Part shown: one piece after another, positions 36,236 through 45,092 of the stretch
Position numbering within the stretch: position 1 is the stretch's first letter
Layout of the letters: each line of letters begins with the position of its first letter
NCBI RefSeq assembly: GCF_001428255.1
Contig: NZ_LMRW01000025.1
Coordinates: 124,001 to 188,000 of the forward strand
Origin: Agromyces sp. Soil535
GTDB taxonomy: Bacteria > Actinomycetota > Actinomycetes > Actinomycetales > Microbacteriaceae
Direction of reading: 5' to 3'
DNA length: 64,000 bases
Position numbers and translations under genes: made by a program
The notes under the pieces: generated by a model
What the model saw: the letters and a program-made list of their open reading frames with translations, nothing else
Told to the model about the DNA's origin: nothing
Database searches by the model: none

Positions 36236-36270
36236 TCCGGCACTGATGCTGATATCGCATCAGCGCCGGA
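36236..36270. terminator. Hairpin between permease and ATPase genes
   Basis: Arms 36236-36249 (TCCGGCACTGATGC) and 36257-36270 pair with one mismatch around a 7-base loop. GGTGTCTT lies 16 bases left of the stem, as at 15841. Located inside the exporter operon, it may reduce ATPase gene expression or protect permease mRNA. The sibling at 15857-15889 is perfectly paired. Confidence 0.65.
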
Positions 36271-36321
36271 GTCCGCGGCGGTTGCTGCTGACGTGGTGAT
36301 CGACGCGGTGGCGCGTTGCGC

Positions 36322-37827
36322 TCAGGCGACGCTGCGGAGGGCCTCGGCGGGCCGGAGGCGGGAGGCGCGCCATCCGCCGATCGCGCCGGCGAGGAGGCCG
36401 CCGAGCACGGCGAGGCCGATCGCGATCGCGACGACCGAGATCGTCACGGGCGCGTTGAGCACCACCTCGGTGGTTGCGCCGGCCGCGTCCGAGACGCCGC
36501 CGAATGGTCCGGCCGCGGTCGCACCGTCCGTGGCGCCCGGTCCGGCCATCGTCGGTCCACCGCCGGCCGTCGTGGTGCCGGCGCTGCCGCCGAGCGTCGG
36601 CGCGATGAGGTTCACGACCCAGATGCCGGCGAGGCCGACGACGAGCCCCGCCGCGCCGCCGATGAGGCCCTGCACGAGCGACTCGCCCGCCACCTGCCCC
36701 ACGACGCGGCGGTTCGACCAGCCGATCGCCTTGAGCGTGCCGAACTCGCGCGTGCGGCGCGTCACGCCCTGGATCGTGAAGAGGATCGCGATGAGGAACG
36801 CCGCCACCAGTACGGCGACCGAGAGCCAGAGGCCGAGGTTCGAGATCAGGCTCGACGCGGTCGCGAGTGATCCCGACACGGATGCGGCGAGGTCGGCCTG
36901 CGTCGACACGGTCGCGTCGGGCAGGGCCTCCTCGATGTCCGCTTGCACCGTGGCGATCTGATCCGACGACGTGGCCTGCACGTAGATATCGCTCACCTGG
37001 CCGTCGAGGCCGGCGATCTGCTGCGCGAGGTCGAGCGGGATGTAGACGTTCGACGCCGTCGCGGCATCCGCCGACGTCGAGGTCACCGTGCCGACGACCT
37101 CCAACTCCGTGCCCCCCACGTCGATCGTGTCGCCCACCGCGAGCTCGGCGCTCGTCGCGTAGCTCGCGTCGAGCACGGCGACGGCCTGGCCGGCGTCGGA
37201 TGCCTCGAGCCCGCGCCCGTCGGCGAGCTCCACGGCCGAGAGCGGCCCGACCGCTTCGGCGCCGGGATCGATGCCGAGCACCGAGAAGCTGTTCACGTCG
37301 AAGGCGCTGCCACCCGCGCCGTCGAATCCGCCGGTCGGCGGCTCCTGCGCGGTGTCGCCGTCCGTGGGCGCCGTGCCGTCGGTGGGCGCCTCCTGCATGC
37401 GCTGCGGCATCTCGCCCGAGAACGTCATGTTGGTGAGCGACAGCGCAGCGGATGCCGCGGCCACGCCGTCGAGGTCGGTCACCGTGTCGAGCGCCGAGGC
37501 GTCGAACGTCGTGCTGCCGAACCCGGCGGTGAGCCGGGACTGGCTGATCTCGGTCGAGTCGCCCGACGTCGTGCCGTCGTCGGCGCCGAATTCGAACCGT
37601 CCCCCGCCCTCCTCGCCCTCCTCGGGCGGAGTGGGGTCCTGCGAGACGGTGAGGTCGGTGCCGACGCCGTAGACGGATTCGAGCACCGAGGCCTGGGCGT
37701 CTTTGACGCCGGTGGAGACGGCGTTCACAATCATGACGAGGGCGATCGCGAGCGCCATGCCGATCGCGACGATCGCGGTCTGCCTGCGGCGTCCGGCGAG
37801 TTCTCGTCGGAGGTAGGTGAAGAACAT
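36322..37827 (-). CDS. ABC transporter permease, MacB/FtsX type
   Basis: A 501-residue permease: one N-terminal helix (RRQTAIVAIGMALAIALVMI), a large extracellular MacB-like domain (about 45-320), then three helices (SLISNLGLWLSVAVLVAAFL; GLIGGAAGLVVGLAGIWVV; VTISVVAIAIGLAVLGGLLA). A Gly/Thr/Ala-rich insert of about 50 residues separates the last two. The C-terminus WRASRLRPAEALRSV is the classic FtsX-family ending. Exports peptides, lipids or drugs, or acts in envelope maintenance. It is divergent from a two-component system, its probable regulator. Confidence 0.93.
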   Translation of the reverse strand: MFFTYLRRELAGRRRQTAIVAIGMALAIALVMIVNAVSTGVKDAQASVLESVYGVGTDLTVSQDPTPPEEGEEGGGRFEFGADDGTTSGDSTEISQSRLTAGFGSTTFDASALDTVTDLDGVAAASAALSLTNMTFSGEMPQRMQEAPTDGTAPTDGDTAQEPPTGGFDGAGGSAFDVNSFSVLGIDPGAEAVGPLSAVELADGRGLEASDAGQAVAVLDASYATSAELAVGDTIDVGGTELEVVGTVTSTSADAATASNVYIPLDLAQQIAGLDGQVSDIYVQATSSDQIATVQADIEEALPDATVSTQADLAASVSGSLATASSLISNLGLWLSVAVLVAAFLIAILFTIQGVTRRTREFGTLKAIGWSNRRVVGQVAGESLVQGLIGGAAGLVVGLAGIWVVNLIAPTLGGSAGTTTAGGGPTMAGPGATDGATAAGPFGGVSDAAGATTEVVLNAPVTISVVAIAIGLAVLGGLLAGAIGGWRASRLRPAEALRSVA

Positions 37828-37890
37828 GATTTCCTCGTGGTCGGGGGAGACGCACCAGCCGGGGCGCCGATCGCGACGCTAGGGAGCCGC

Positions 37891-37997
37891 GCTATGGCCG
37901 GTCGATGCGCAGGCTATGAGAACCTCATGCATCCGGTCCTCGTGCAGAATTCGAGGGTCGTGGCATCCGCTCACCGAACCCATAGGAAACGCATAGG
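37891..37997. promoter_or_regulatory. CATAGG/GCTATG repeats with 11-bp periodicity, candidate response-regulator sites
   Basis: CATAGG occurs at 37981 and 37992 (11-base period) before the response regulator gene. GCTATG, its near-complement, occurs at 37891 and 37913 (22 bases), with TCGATG at 37902 between, facing the exporter operon. Eleven-base direct repeats are characteristic of OmpR/PhoB-family sites. GATACT (38006-38011) is a -10 for the regulator. The 190-base gap holds nothing else I can name. Confidence 0.55.
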
Positions 37998-38017
37998 GGG
38001 ACCCGGATACTTGAAGC

Positions 38018-38764
38018 ATGAGCACCACGTCGACCACCCAGCACCGCGCCCCCCAGATCACCAAGGGCGACGGCTCCATGGTGCGAGTGCTCGTCGTGGA
38101 CGACGAGCACTCGCTCACCGAGCTGTTGAAGATGGCCCTCAAGTACGAGGGCTGGGACGTGCGCACCGCCGCCGACGGCTTCAACGCCGTGAAGGTGGCC
38201 CGGGAGTTCCGGCCCGACGCGATCGTGCTCGACATCATGCTCCCCGACATCGACGGACTCGAGGTGCTGCAGCGCGTGCGCGCCGACGGCACCGAGACGC
38301 CCGTGCTGTTCCTCACCGCGAAGGACTCCCTCGACGACCGCATCGCCGGGCTCACCGCGGGCGGCGACGACTACGTCACCAAGCCCTTCAGCCTCGAGGA
38401 GGTCGTGGCGCGGCTGCGCGGACTCATCCGCCGTTCCACCCTCACTCTCGCGCAGGCGAAGGACCCGGTGCTGGTGGTCGGCGACCTCACTCTTGACGAA
38501 GACTCCTACGAGGTCGCCCGCGGCGGCACGCCGATCGAGCTCACCGCCACCGAGTTCGAGCTCCTCCGCTTCCTCATGCGCAACCCCCGCCGCGTGCTCT
38601 CGAAGGCGCAGATCCTCGACCGGGTCTGGTCGTACGACTTCGGCGGCAAGGAGTCGGTCGTCGAGCTGTACATCTCCTACCTGCGCAAGAAGATCGACGC
38701 GGGGCGTGAGCCGATGATCCACACGGTGCGTGGCGCCGGCTACATGCTGAAGGCCGCCGGATGA
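38018..38764 (+). CDS. OmpR-family response regulator
   Basis: A 248-residue regulator with a receiver domain (VLVVDDEHSLTELLKMALKY, phospho-acceptor Asp72 in VLDIMLPD, Thr in FLTAKDS, Lys in VTKPF) and a C-terminal winged helix (ELTATEFELLRFLMRNPRRV, VVELYISYLRKKID, TVRGAGYML). ATG 38018 lies 6 bases after GATACT; Met21 is an alternative start. Coupled to the kinase by ATGA overlap. Confidence 0.95.
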   Translation: MSTTSTTQHRAPQITKGDGSMVRVLVVDDEHSLTELLKMALKYEGWDVRTAADGFNAVKVAREFRPDAIVLDIMLPDIDGLEVLQRVRADGTETPVLFLTAKDSLDDRIAGLTAGGDDYVTKPFSLEEVVARLRGLIRRSTLTLAQAKDPVLVVGDLTLDEDSYEVARGGTPIELTATEFELLRFLMRNPRRVLSKAQILDRVWSYDFGGKESVVELYISYLRKKIDAGREPMIHTVRGAGYMLKAAG

Positions 38765-40395
38765 CCCGACCCGGCGATCCCGGCTACGCCGCGGCATCGC
38801 GCGAGGAGGCGCGGACGCACGAGACGGGATCGTCGACGGACACGGAGGCCGCGGGCCGCCGTCGCCCGTGGACGCTCCGCAGGCGGCTGCTCGTCATCGT
38901 CGCCGCGCTCCTCGTCGCGGTGAGCGCCGTGATCGGCATCGCGAGCGTCGCGGTCTTCCACTCACTGTCGGTCGAACGCCTCGACGCGAGCCTGCGGGAC
39001 GCATCTTCGCGGGCGACTGAGGCGACCGGCCCCGGCTTCCCATCCGACCCCAGCCAGAGCGTGCTCGGGTTCCTCCGCGTGCCGGGGCAACCCGTGGGGA
39101 CGCTCGGCGTGCTCGTGGCCGGCGACACGGTCATCGGAGCGTACATCTCCGAGAGCGGTGAGCTCATCGAAGCGGATGCCAGCGCCACGGCGGCGCTGAC
39201 CCGCGTGCCGCTCGACGGCGAGCCGCACACTGTCGCCGCCGGCCCGCTCGGCGATTACCGCGCGCTCGCCGTGGAGACCCAGCCTCAGGTGCGCGCCGTG
39301 CTCGCGCTGCCCCTCGCCGATGTGAACGTGCAGACTGCGCAACTCGCGTGGACGGTCGCGATCGTCGCGGCCGCGGGCCTCATCCTAGCGCTGGGCGTCG
39401 GGTGGCTCGTCGTCAGCCGCTCGCTTGCACCGCTCGCCCGCGTGACCGCGACCGCCCAAGCGGTCTCGAAGCTGCCCCTCGACCGGGGCGACGTCGACCT
39501 CACCGAGCGCGTGCCGGAAGCGGACGGCGTCACCGAGGTCGGCCGGCTCGGCACGGCGTTCAACCGCATGCTGGGGCACGTGGCATCCGCGCTCTCGGCG
39601 CGCGAGCAGAGCGAGCAGAAGGTGCGCCGCTTCGTCGCCGACGCGAGCCACGAGCTGCGTACGCCGCTCGCCTCGATCCGGGGCTACGCCGAGCTCACCC
39701 GCCTGCACGGCGGCGAGCTGCCGCCCGATGTGACGCACGCGATCGGCCGCATCGAGTCGGAGTCGATGCGCATGACCGAGCTCGTCGAGGACCTGCTGCT
39801 GCTCGCCCGCCTCGACGAGGGGCGCGAGCTCGCGGCCCAGCCCGTCGACCTCGGCCGTGTCGTCGTCGAGGCCGTCGGCGATGCGCAAGCCGCCGGGCCG
39901 GGCCATGAGTGGGAGGTGCGGCTGTCGGATGACGCGACCGTCGTGACCGGCGACGAGCCGCGCCTGCGCCAGGTCGTCACGAACCTGCTCGCGAACGCCC
40001 GCGTGCACACTCCCGAGGGCACGAGCGTCGTGGCCGCGCTCGAGCGCGGCGGCGACGATGTCGTGCTCACCGTCGAGGACGACGGGCCGGGCATCCCACC
40101 GGAGCTCCTCGGCTCGCTGTTCGAGCGGTTCGCGCGCGGCGACTCCTCGCGCTCCCGGCGGGCGGGAAGCACGGGTCTCGGGCTCGCGATCGTGAGCGCG
40201 GTCGTCGAGGCGCACCACGGCACCGTCGATGTGTCGAGCGAACCCGGGGCGACCCGGTTCACGGTGCGCCTGCCGGTGACGAACGTCTCCGACTCCGCAG
40301 CAGACGACGAAGCGCCCGGCTCGCGCCGATCGGAGGTCGACCTGGAGGAGCCGGGCGCGGAGACCGCGGGGGAGCGGTCAGTCGTCGGACGCTGA
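38761..40395 (+). CDS. Sensor histidine kinase
   Basis: The 544-residue kinase has two membrane helices (about 40-62 and 195-220) around an extracellular sensor of some 130 residues, a HAMP linker, a HisKA domain with His297 in DASHELRTPLASIRGY, and an ATPase domain (NLLANARVHTPEG, DDGPGIPPELL, GSTGLGLAIVSAVVEAH). It ends with a 50-residue acidic tail. It phosphorylates the response regulator with which it overlaps. Its 3' end overlaps the convergent marR gene by 18 bases. Confidence 0.95.
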   Translation: MTRPGDPGYAAASREEARTHETGSSTDTEAAGRRRPWTLRRRLLVIVAALLVAVSAVIGIASVAVFHSLSVERLDASLRDASSRATEATGPGFPSDPSQSVLGFLRVPGQPVGTLGVLVAGDTVIGAYISESGELIEADASATAALTRVPLDGEPHTVAAGPLGDYRALAVETQPQVRAVLALPLADVNVQTAQLAWTVAIVAAAGLILALGVGWLVVSRSLAPLARVTATAQAVSKLPLDRGDVDLTERVPEADGVTEVGRLGTAFNRMLGHVASALSAREQSEQKVRRFVADASHELRTPLASIRGYAELTRLHGGELPPDVTHAIGRIESESMRMTELVEDLLLLARLDEGRELAAQPVDLGRVVVEAVGDAQAAGPGHEWEVRLSDDATVVTGDEPRLRQVVTNLLANARVHTPEGTSVVAALERGGDDVVLTVEDDGPGIPPELLGSLFERFARGDSSRSRRAGSTGLGLAIVSAVVEAHHGTVDVSSEPGATRFTVRLPVTNVSDSAADDEAPGSRRSEVDLEEPGAETAGERSVVGR

Positions 40396-40872
40396 CGTCG
40401 CGCTCGGCGCGACGACGTCGGCGCTGAGCCGGCCGAGGAGCTTCGCGAGCGTGTCGACGTCCTCGCCCGACCACGTGCGCAACTGCGAGTACAGCTGTCG
40501 CTGCATCCGGGAGCCCTTGTGGCCCACGGTCTCGATCGCGGCGGGCGTGGCCTCGATGAAGCGGGCCCGGCCATCGTTCGGATCCGCGACGCTCTGTGCG
40601 AGGCCGAGCGACTCGAGGTGCTTCACCTGGCGACTCACCACGCTCTTGTCGATCTCGAGCGCGTCGGCGATGGCGCCCGCGTGCATGCGACCGCGGTGCA
40701 CGATCGCCGAGAGGATCTTGTATCCGACGGGCTGGAGGTCGGGGTGCACCGCTGCCGCGGCCTCCTTCCAGACGGCCCGCACCCGGACGAAGAGCAGCCG
40801 GAGCTGCTCCTCGACCGAGGCGATCTCCTCGTCGGTGGCCGTGCGGGCGGCGGCCGGGGCGGTGGGGGTCAT
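40378..40872 (-). CDS. MarR-family transcriptional regulator
   Basis: A 164-residue MarR protein: VGYKILSAIVHRGRMHAGAI, recognition helix LEIDKSVVSRQVKHLESLGL, wing DPNDGRARFIEATPAAIE. It lies 9 bases after the DHA2 exporter gene in the same direction, and may also have its own leaderless promoter: TAGGAT (complement of 40879-40884) is 6 bases before the ATG, its TAG being the exporter's stop codon. It probably represses the exporter operon through the site at 42739-42762. Confidence 0.93.
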   Translation of the reverse strand: MTPTAPAAARTATDEEIASVEEQLRLLFVRVRAVWKEAAAAVHPDLQPVGYKILSAIVHRGRMHAGAIADALEIDKSVVSRQVKHLESLGLAQSVADPNDGRARFIEATPAAIETVGHKGSRMQRQLYSQLRTWSGEDVDTLAKLLGRLSADVVAPSATSASDD

Positions 40873-40881
40873 GGCGCGATC

Positions 40882-42711
40882 CTATTCCGCGCGCGATCCG
40901 GCGTCTCGGTTCGAACCGGATGCCTCGCGCACGGCCCCGATCGACCCGGTCGCCGGGTCGTGGGCGAGGCCGACGGGGGTCAGCGCCACCGAGGCGGCGG
41001 CTGCGTCGATCGCCGCGTCCTCCGCGTCCTCGAGCTCGCGGGCGAGCTCATCCTCGATGGTGTGCACGGATGCCGCGCCGGCCGAGCCGGTCGTGCTGGC
41101 GCCGCCCGCGCCCTGCTCGGCCTTCGCCCGCTGGATCGCGTTCTGGGTGCCGAGGTCCGTGTTGGGGATGAAGATCACCGCGATGAGCGTGACGATCGCG
41201 AGCGGAACAGCCGCCAGGAAGACGCTGCCCACGCCGGTGCCGTAGGCGGACTCGACGACGACCCGGAGGAAGTCGGGCAGCTCGCTGACCTGCGGGATCG
41301 TGCCCCCGCCCAGGGTCTTCGCGGCCTCGAGCTGCTGCTCGGGGGCGAGCCCGCCGATGCCGCTCTTGATGTTCTCGGCGACGACGGTGCCGAGGATCGA
41401 GCCCATCACCGCGACCCCGATCGTGCCGCCGAGGCTGCGGAAGAAAGTCACCGCACTCGTGGCGACGCCCATGTTGCGCACCTCGGTCGTGTTCTGCACG
41501 ACGAGCACGAGGTTCTGCATGAGCATGCCGACCCCCGCGCCGAGCACGAACATCGAGATGCCGACGTACCAGAACTCGGTGTCGTAGTGCAGCTGCGAGA
41601 GCAGCAGGCTGCCGATCACCAGCAGCACGCCGCCCGTGATCATGAAGCCCTTCCACTTGCCGCGGCGGCTCACGAGGGCGCCGATGACGGTGGAGGAGAT
41701 GAGCACGCCCGCCATCATCGGGATGGTGAGCAGGCCCGACTCGGTGGGCGTGGCGCCGCGCGCGAGCTGCATGTACTGGCTGAGGAACACGGCCGTGCCG
41801 AACATCGCCACTCCGACCGAGATCGACGCGATCACCGAGAGGGTGAAAGTGCGGTTCTTGAAGAGGCCGAGCGGGATGACCGGCTCCTTCACGCGGAGCT
41901 CGACGATCACGGCGATGACGAGGAGCAGGGCGGCACCGCCCACCATGAGGAGGCTCGGGACCGACATCCACTCGAATTCGTTGCCGGCGAACGTGACCCA
42001 GAGCAGCAGCAGCGAGACGCCCGCCGAGATGAGCACGATGCCGAGGTAGTCGATCGAGACCTTCGTCTTCGGACGCTTCGGCAGGTGCAGCGTGCGCTGG
42101 AGGAGGATGAGCGCGACCACCGCGATGGGCAGGCCGACGAAGAAGTTCCATCGCCAGCCGAGGGTGTCGGTGATGACGCCGCCGAGCAGCGGGCCGCCGA
42201 CCGTGGCCACGGCCATGACCGCGCCGAAGAGGCCGGCGTACCTGCCGCGTTCGCGCGGGCTGATGATGTCGGCCATGACGATCTGGCTGAGGGCTGCGAG
42301 GCCGCCGGCGCCGATGCCCTGGAAGACACGCATCGTGATGAGCGTGCCCGTGTCCTGCGAGAACCCGGCGACGGCCGAGGCGACCACGAAGATCACGAGC
42401 GCGAGCTGCAGCAGGAGCTTGCGGTTGAAGAGGTCGGCGAGCTTGCCCCAGATCGGGGTCGAGACCGTCGTGGCGAGGAGGGTCGCGGTGACGACCCAGG
42501 TGAAGGCGGACTGGTCGCCCTCGAGGTCGGAGATGATGAGCGGCAGCGAGGTGCCGACCACGGTCGAGGCGAGCATCGACACGAACATGCCGAGGAGCAG
42601 GCCCGAGAGGGCGGTGAGCACCTCGCGGTGGGTCATGCCGTTGTCGGAGCGTGCGGCGGGTGCGGCGGCATCCGTCTTCTTGGGGGCGCGAGTGCGCGCA
42701 GCGGTGGCCAT
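40882..42711 (-). CDS. DHA2-family (EmrB/QacA-type) drug efflux transporter
   Basis: A 609-residue MFS exporter with 14 membrane helices. Motif A GKLADLFNRKLLL and motif C-like AVATVGGPLLGGVITDTLGW are diagnostic for the DHA2 antiporters (14-TMS). It ends in a long acidic/Ala-rich cytoplasmic tail of about 90 residues (ELARELEDAEDAAIDAAAAS). ATG 42711 follows TGGAG. It expels hydrophobic compounds using the proton gradient; the specific drug is unknown. MarR gene downstream, strong regulated promoter upstream. Confidence 0.95.
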   Translation of the reverse strand: MATAARTRAPKKTDAAAPAARSDNGMTHREVLTALSGLLLGMFVSMLASTVVGTSLPLIISDLEGDQSAFTWVVTATLLATTVSTPIWGKLADLFNRKLLLQLALVIFVVASAVAGFSQDTGTLITMRVFQGIGAGGLAALSQIVMADIISPRERGRYAGLFGAVMAVATVGGPLLGGVITDTLGWRWNFFVGLPIAVVALILLQRTLHLPKRPKTKVSIDYLGIVLISAGVSLLLLWVTFAGNEFEWMSVPSLLMVGGAALLLVIAVIVELRVKEPVIPLGLFKNRTFTLSVIASISVGVAMFGTAVFLSQYMQLARGATPTESGLLTIPMMAGVLISSTVIGALVSRRGKWKGFMITGGVLLVIGSLLLSQLHYDTEFWYVGISMFVLGAGVGMLMQNLVLVVQNTTEVRNMGVATSAVTFFRSLGGTIGVAVMGSILGTVVAENIKSGIGGLAPEQQLEAAKTLGGGTIPQVSELPDFLRVVVESAYGTGVGSVFLAAVPLAIVTLIAVIFIPNTDLGTQNAIQRAKAEQGAGGASTTGSAGAASVHTIEDELARELEDAEDAAIDAAAASVALTPVGLAHDPATGSIGAVREASGSNRDAGSRAE

Positions 42712-42738
42712 GGGACTCCAGAGAATTGATTGACGGAG

Positions 42739-42771
42739 GTCAACTATATCAAGATAGTGGACATTCGTCAA
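42739..42771 (-). promoter_or_regulatory. Near-consensus promoter overlapped by a 24-bp operator (MarR site)
   Basis: On the reverse strand TTGACG (complement of 42766-42771), 17 bases and TATAGT (complement of 42743-42748) form an excellent sigma-70 promoter. GTCAACTAT (42739-42747) and ATAGTGGAC (42754-42762) are inverted repeats (8 of 9) over the spacer and -10. A bound MarR dimer would occlude RNA polymerase. Confidence 0.8.
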
Positions 42772-42821
42772 CTAAAGTCGGGGCTGGCCTTCGCCGGTCC
42801 GCGCCGAGCGGATGCTGCGGA

Positions 42822-43211
42822 TCAGTCGAGCACGGCCACGGCCTCGATCTCGACCAGCGCATCGGGCCGCGCGAGCCCGGCGACCTTGAACCCGGTGATC
42901 GCGGTCGGACGCATGCCCCACACGGACGCGGAGGCGGCGAAGCCCTCCTCGAACGACTGTCCGTCGACGAGGTACACCGCGAACCGTACGACGTTCGACT
43001 GGTCGGCGCCCGCCTCCGCGAGCACCGCGAGCACGTTGCGGAGGGCCTGCTCCGTCTGGGGGCGGAGGCCGCCCTCGACGATGGCGCCGGAGGTATCCGT
43101 GCCGTTCTGGCCGCCGACGTACAGGGTGGTCGATGCGCCGCGAACCAGCACCCCCTGGCTGAACGCCGGATTCGAGAAGAGGGACTCGGGGTTCAGGTGT
43201 GTGATCTCCAT
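42822..43211 (-). CDS. RidA/YjgF-family deaminase
   Basis: A 129-residue Rid protein, full length: GVLVRGASTTLYVGGQNGTD, QTEQALRNVLAVLAEAGAD, FAVYLVDG and ALVEIEAVAVLD. Members hydrolyse reactive enamines/imines released by PLP enzymes; the conserved catalytic Arg (RPD region, ARPDALVEIE) is at the usual place near residue 115. It is upstream of the efflux operon but outside its promoter. No partner enzyme is adjacent. Confidence 0.9.
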   Translation of the reverse strand: MEITHLNPESLFSNPAFSQGVLVRGASTTLYVGGQNGTDTSGAIVEGGLRPQTEQALRNVLAVLAEAGADQSNVVRFAVYLVDGQSFEEGFAASASVWGMRPTAITGFKVAGLARPDALVEIEAVAVLD

Positions 43212-43263
43212 GGCTCTGGTCTAGCGCGCCCCTCCGACACCTCGCCCGGTCGCCGCATGAGCC

Positions 43264-43296
43264 GGGAGCCGGGTCCGTCGAGCGGACCCGGCTCCC
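43264..43296. terminator. 14-bp perfect hairpin after the subtilase operon
   Basis: Arms 43264-43277 and 43283-43296 are exactly complementary (GGGAGCCGGGTCCG) with loop TCGAG, 10 bases after the end of the small-protein gene on the reverse strand. No T-run follows. Confidence 0.75.
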
Positions 43297-43305
43297 TGGC
43301 GTGCG

Positions 43306-43542
43306 TTACTGCACCGGTGCATCCGGTGGCGGCAGCTGCACGTCGCTCTCCGGCTCGACCGTGACGCCGTCGATCGACCGGAGCCGCTCTACGGTCTCCT
43401 CGTCGGCCCAGCCGGTGACGATGCCGATGGCGTCGAGGCGCTCGTCGACATCGAATCCGGCCGCGGCGAGCTCCTCGGTGGTCGGTGCCGGGCCGGGGCC
43501 GCCGAGGGTCACGTGGACCCGGCGCTTCCGCTGGTTCTCCAC
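43306..43542 (-). CDS. Small protein paired with subtilase, possible peptidase inhibitor I9-like
   Basis: A 78-residue cytoplasmic-looking protein with alternating strand/helix segments (RRVHVTLGG, TTEELAAAGFDVDERLD, IGIVTGWADEETVERLRSI, VTVEPES), compatible with the ferredoxin-like fold of I9 propeptide inhibitors. No signal peptide. GTG 43542 follows GGGAGGG, 27 bases after the subtilase stop, so they are co-transcribed. Inhibitor or intramolecular-chaperone function is inferred only from neighbourhood and predicted fold. Confidence 0.6.
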   Translation of the reverse strand: MENQRKRRVHVTLGGPGPAPTTEELAAAGFDVDERLDAIGIVTGWADEETVERLRSIDGVTVEPESDVQLPPPDAPVQ

Positions 43543-43569
43543 GGCCTCACCCTCCCGTCCATCGCCGCA

Positions 43570-44919
43570 TCACGGCGCCGGCGGGATCGGGCCCGGGTCG
43601 ATGATCGGACCCGGTCGCCACGGGGTGGGCGGCTGCACGACGATGCCCATCCGTCGCGTCGGCACGACGGCGAGGCCCTTGCCCACCTCCTGGGCTGACT
43701 GTGGAAGCGGCACAGCCGTGCGCTCGAGCTCGCTCCAGAGGGCGCGGCCGCGGAAACCGGTCTTCTGCGCGAGCGATGCCGCGATGCCGGCGACGTGCGG
43801 CGTCGCCATGCTCGTGCCGTTCTTGAACCCGTAGGAGCCCTTGTCGACCGGAACCGACGAGTACGTCGCCACGCCGGGCGCCGCGACGTTGATCTCGCCG
43901 CCGCCGCCGTTCAGCGCGACGCACGAGAACGACGCGCGCTGCAGCGACTGGTCGAGTGCGGCCACCGCGAGCACCGACGGGCTGTTCGCCGGTGCGCCGA
44001 CGGGCGCCCAGCCGGAGTTGCCCGCGGCGGCCACGATGAGCGACCCCGCGTTCAGGGCCGCGACCGCGGCCTGCTCGTAGTAGACGAAGTACGTCTGCCC
44101 GACGGCCACCGCCGAGCCGAGCGACATCGAGATGACGTGGGCACCCTGCCGGATCGCCCAGTCGATGCCCGCGAGGATCTGGCCGCTCGTGCCGCTGCCC
44201 GAGTTCGACAGCACCTTGCCGATGAGCAGGCGCGCGCCATGCGCGACGCCGTAGCGGCGCTGGCCGCCCGGAGGCTTCTTGATGCCGGCCGCGGTCCCCG
44301 CGCAGTGCGTGCCGTGCGAATGCCCGTCCTGCACGGCCTGGTTGGGGATGAACGACTGGCTCGCCAGCACGCGCCCGACGAAGTCGGGGTGACCGAGATC
44401 GATGCCGGTGTCGAGCACCGCGATCCGGATGCCGGTGCCCGACCAGGGCGCCGTGTGCAGGATCGGCGGGACGGCACGCACGGCCTTCAGGCCCCATGCG
44501 TACGTCGCCGTGTCGACGTACGTCTCGGCCGCGTCCACCTCGTCGTCCTGCGTGTCGTCGCCGGTCTCGAGGTCCTCGAAGGTCGTCGTCTCCTCGATCG
44601 TGTCGAAGGCGTACACGTAGACCTCGGGCTCGACGGCGAGGATGGGGCTCGCCGAGTCGTCCACCGCCCGCGAGAGCGCGCCGGCCCGGTCGGGGGGAGC
44701 ATCGACGATCGCGATGTTGAGCGCCTCCAGGTAGACGCCATCGGCGTCGACCTCCTCGAGCGTGCCGAACGCGCCGACGTCGCGGGCGTTCGCGAGGTCG
44801 AGTCCGGCGACGTCGTGCAGCTCGCGCATGGCCGTGCCGGGGTCGACCTCGGCGAACGTGATGATCTGCCGCCCAGTCGGGCCTTCGGGGACCCGACCGG
44901 AGGCGGTCTCAGTGCTCAT
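43570..44919 (-). CDS. S8 subtilisin-family serine peptidase without signal peptide
   Basis: A 449-residue subtilase with complete triad: Asp170 in VLDTGID, His202 in HGTHCAGT, Ser370 in [12 protein letters not shown]; oxyanion Asn in AAAGNSG. Residues 1-150 form an acidic prodomain-like region ([20 protein letters not shown]). No hydrophobic signal is present, so it is cytoplasmic or exported by an unrecognised route, unusual for this family. ATG 44919 follows GGAGGAAC; ATG 44934 is an alternative start. A small protein gene follows. Confidence 0.92.
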   Translation of the reverse strand: MSTETASGRVPEGPTGRQIITFAEVDPGTAMRELHDVAGLDLANARDVGAFGTLEEVDADGVYLEALNIAIVDAPPDRAGALSRAVDDSASPILAVEPEVYVYAFDTIEETTTFEDLETGDDTQDDEVDAAETYVDTATYAWGLKAVRAVPPILHTAPWSGTGIRIAVLDTGIDLGHPDFVGRVLASQSFIPNQAVQDGHSHGTHCAGTAAGIKKPPGGQRRYGVAHGARLLIGKVLSNSGSGTSGQILAGIDWAIRQGAHVISMSLGSAVAVGQTYFVYYEQAAVAALNAGSLIVAAAGNSGWAPVGAPANSPSVLAVAALDQSLQRASFSCVALNGGGGEINVAAPGVATYSSVPVDKGSYGFKNGTSMATPHVAGIAASLAQKTGFRGRALWSELERTAVPLPQSAQEVGKGLAVVPTRRMGIVVQPPTPWRPGPIIDPGPIPPAP

Positions 44920-45092
44920 GATCTGTTCCTCCATTCAAGGGGCGTCGTCACATGCCCCAAGAAGGGGTCGGGGTGCAACGCCCGTGTCGCACACAGTCTC
45001 CATCCGGATGGCGCGCGTAGCATCGGGGGACACCCCGAACCGTGTCGAGCCGGACGGAAACGCTCCGGGGCGAACCCGGTCCGAGCGCGATT

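Noticed and set aside
36160-36243. Upstream in-frame start for the MacB/LolD ATPase
   Set aside because: It would translate into the hairpin and add a Thr/Pro-rich lead not expected for the family; the ATG at 36159 has a proper ribosome-binding site.
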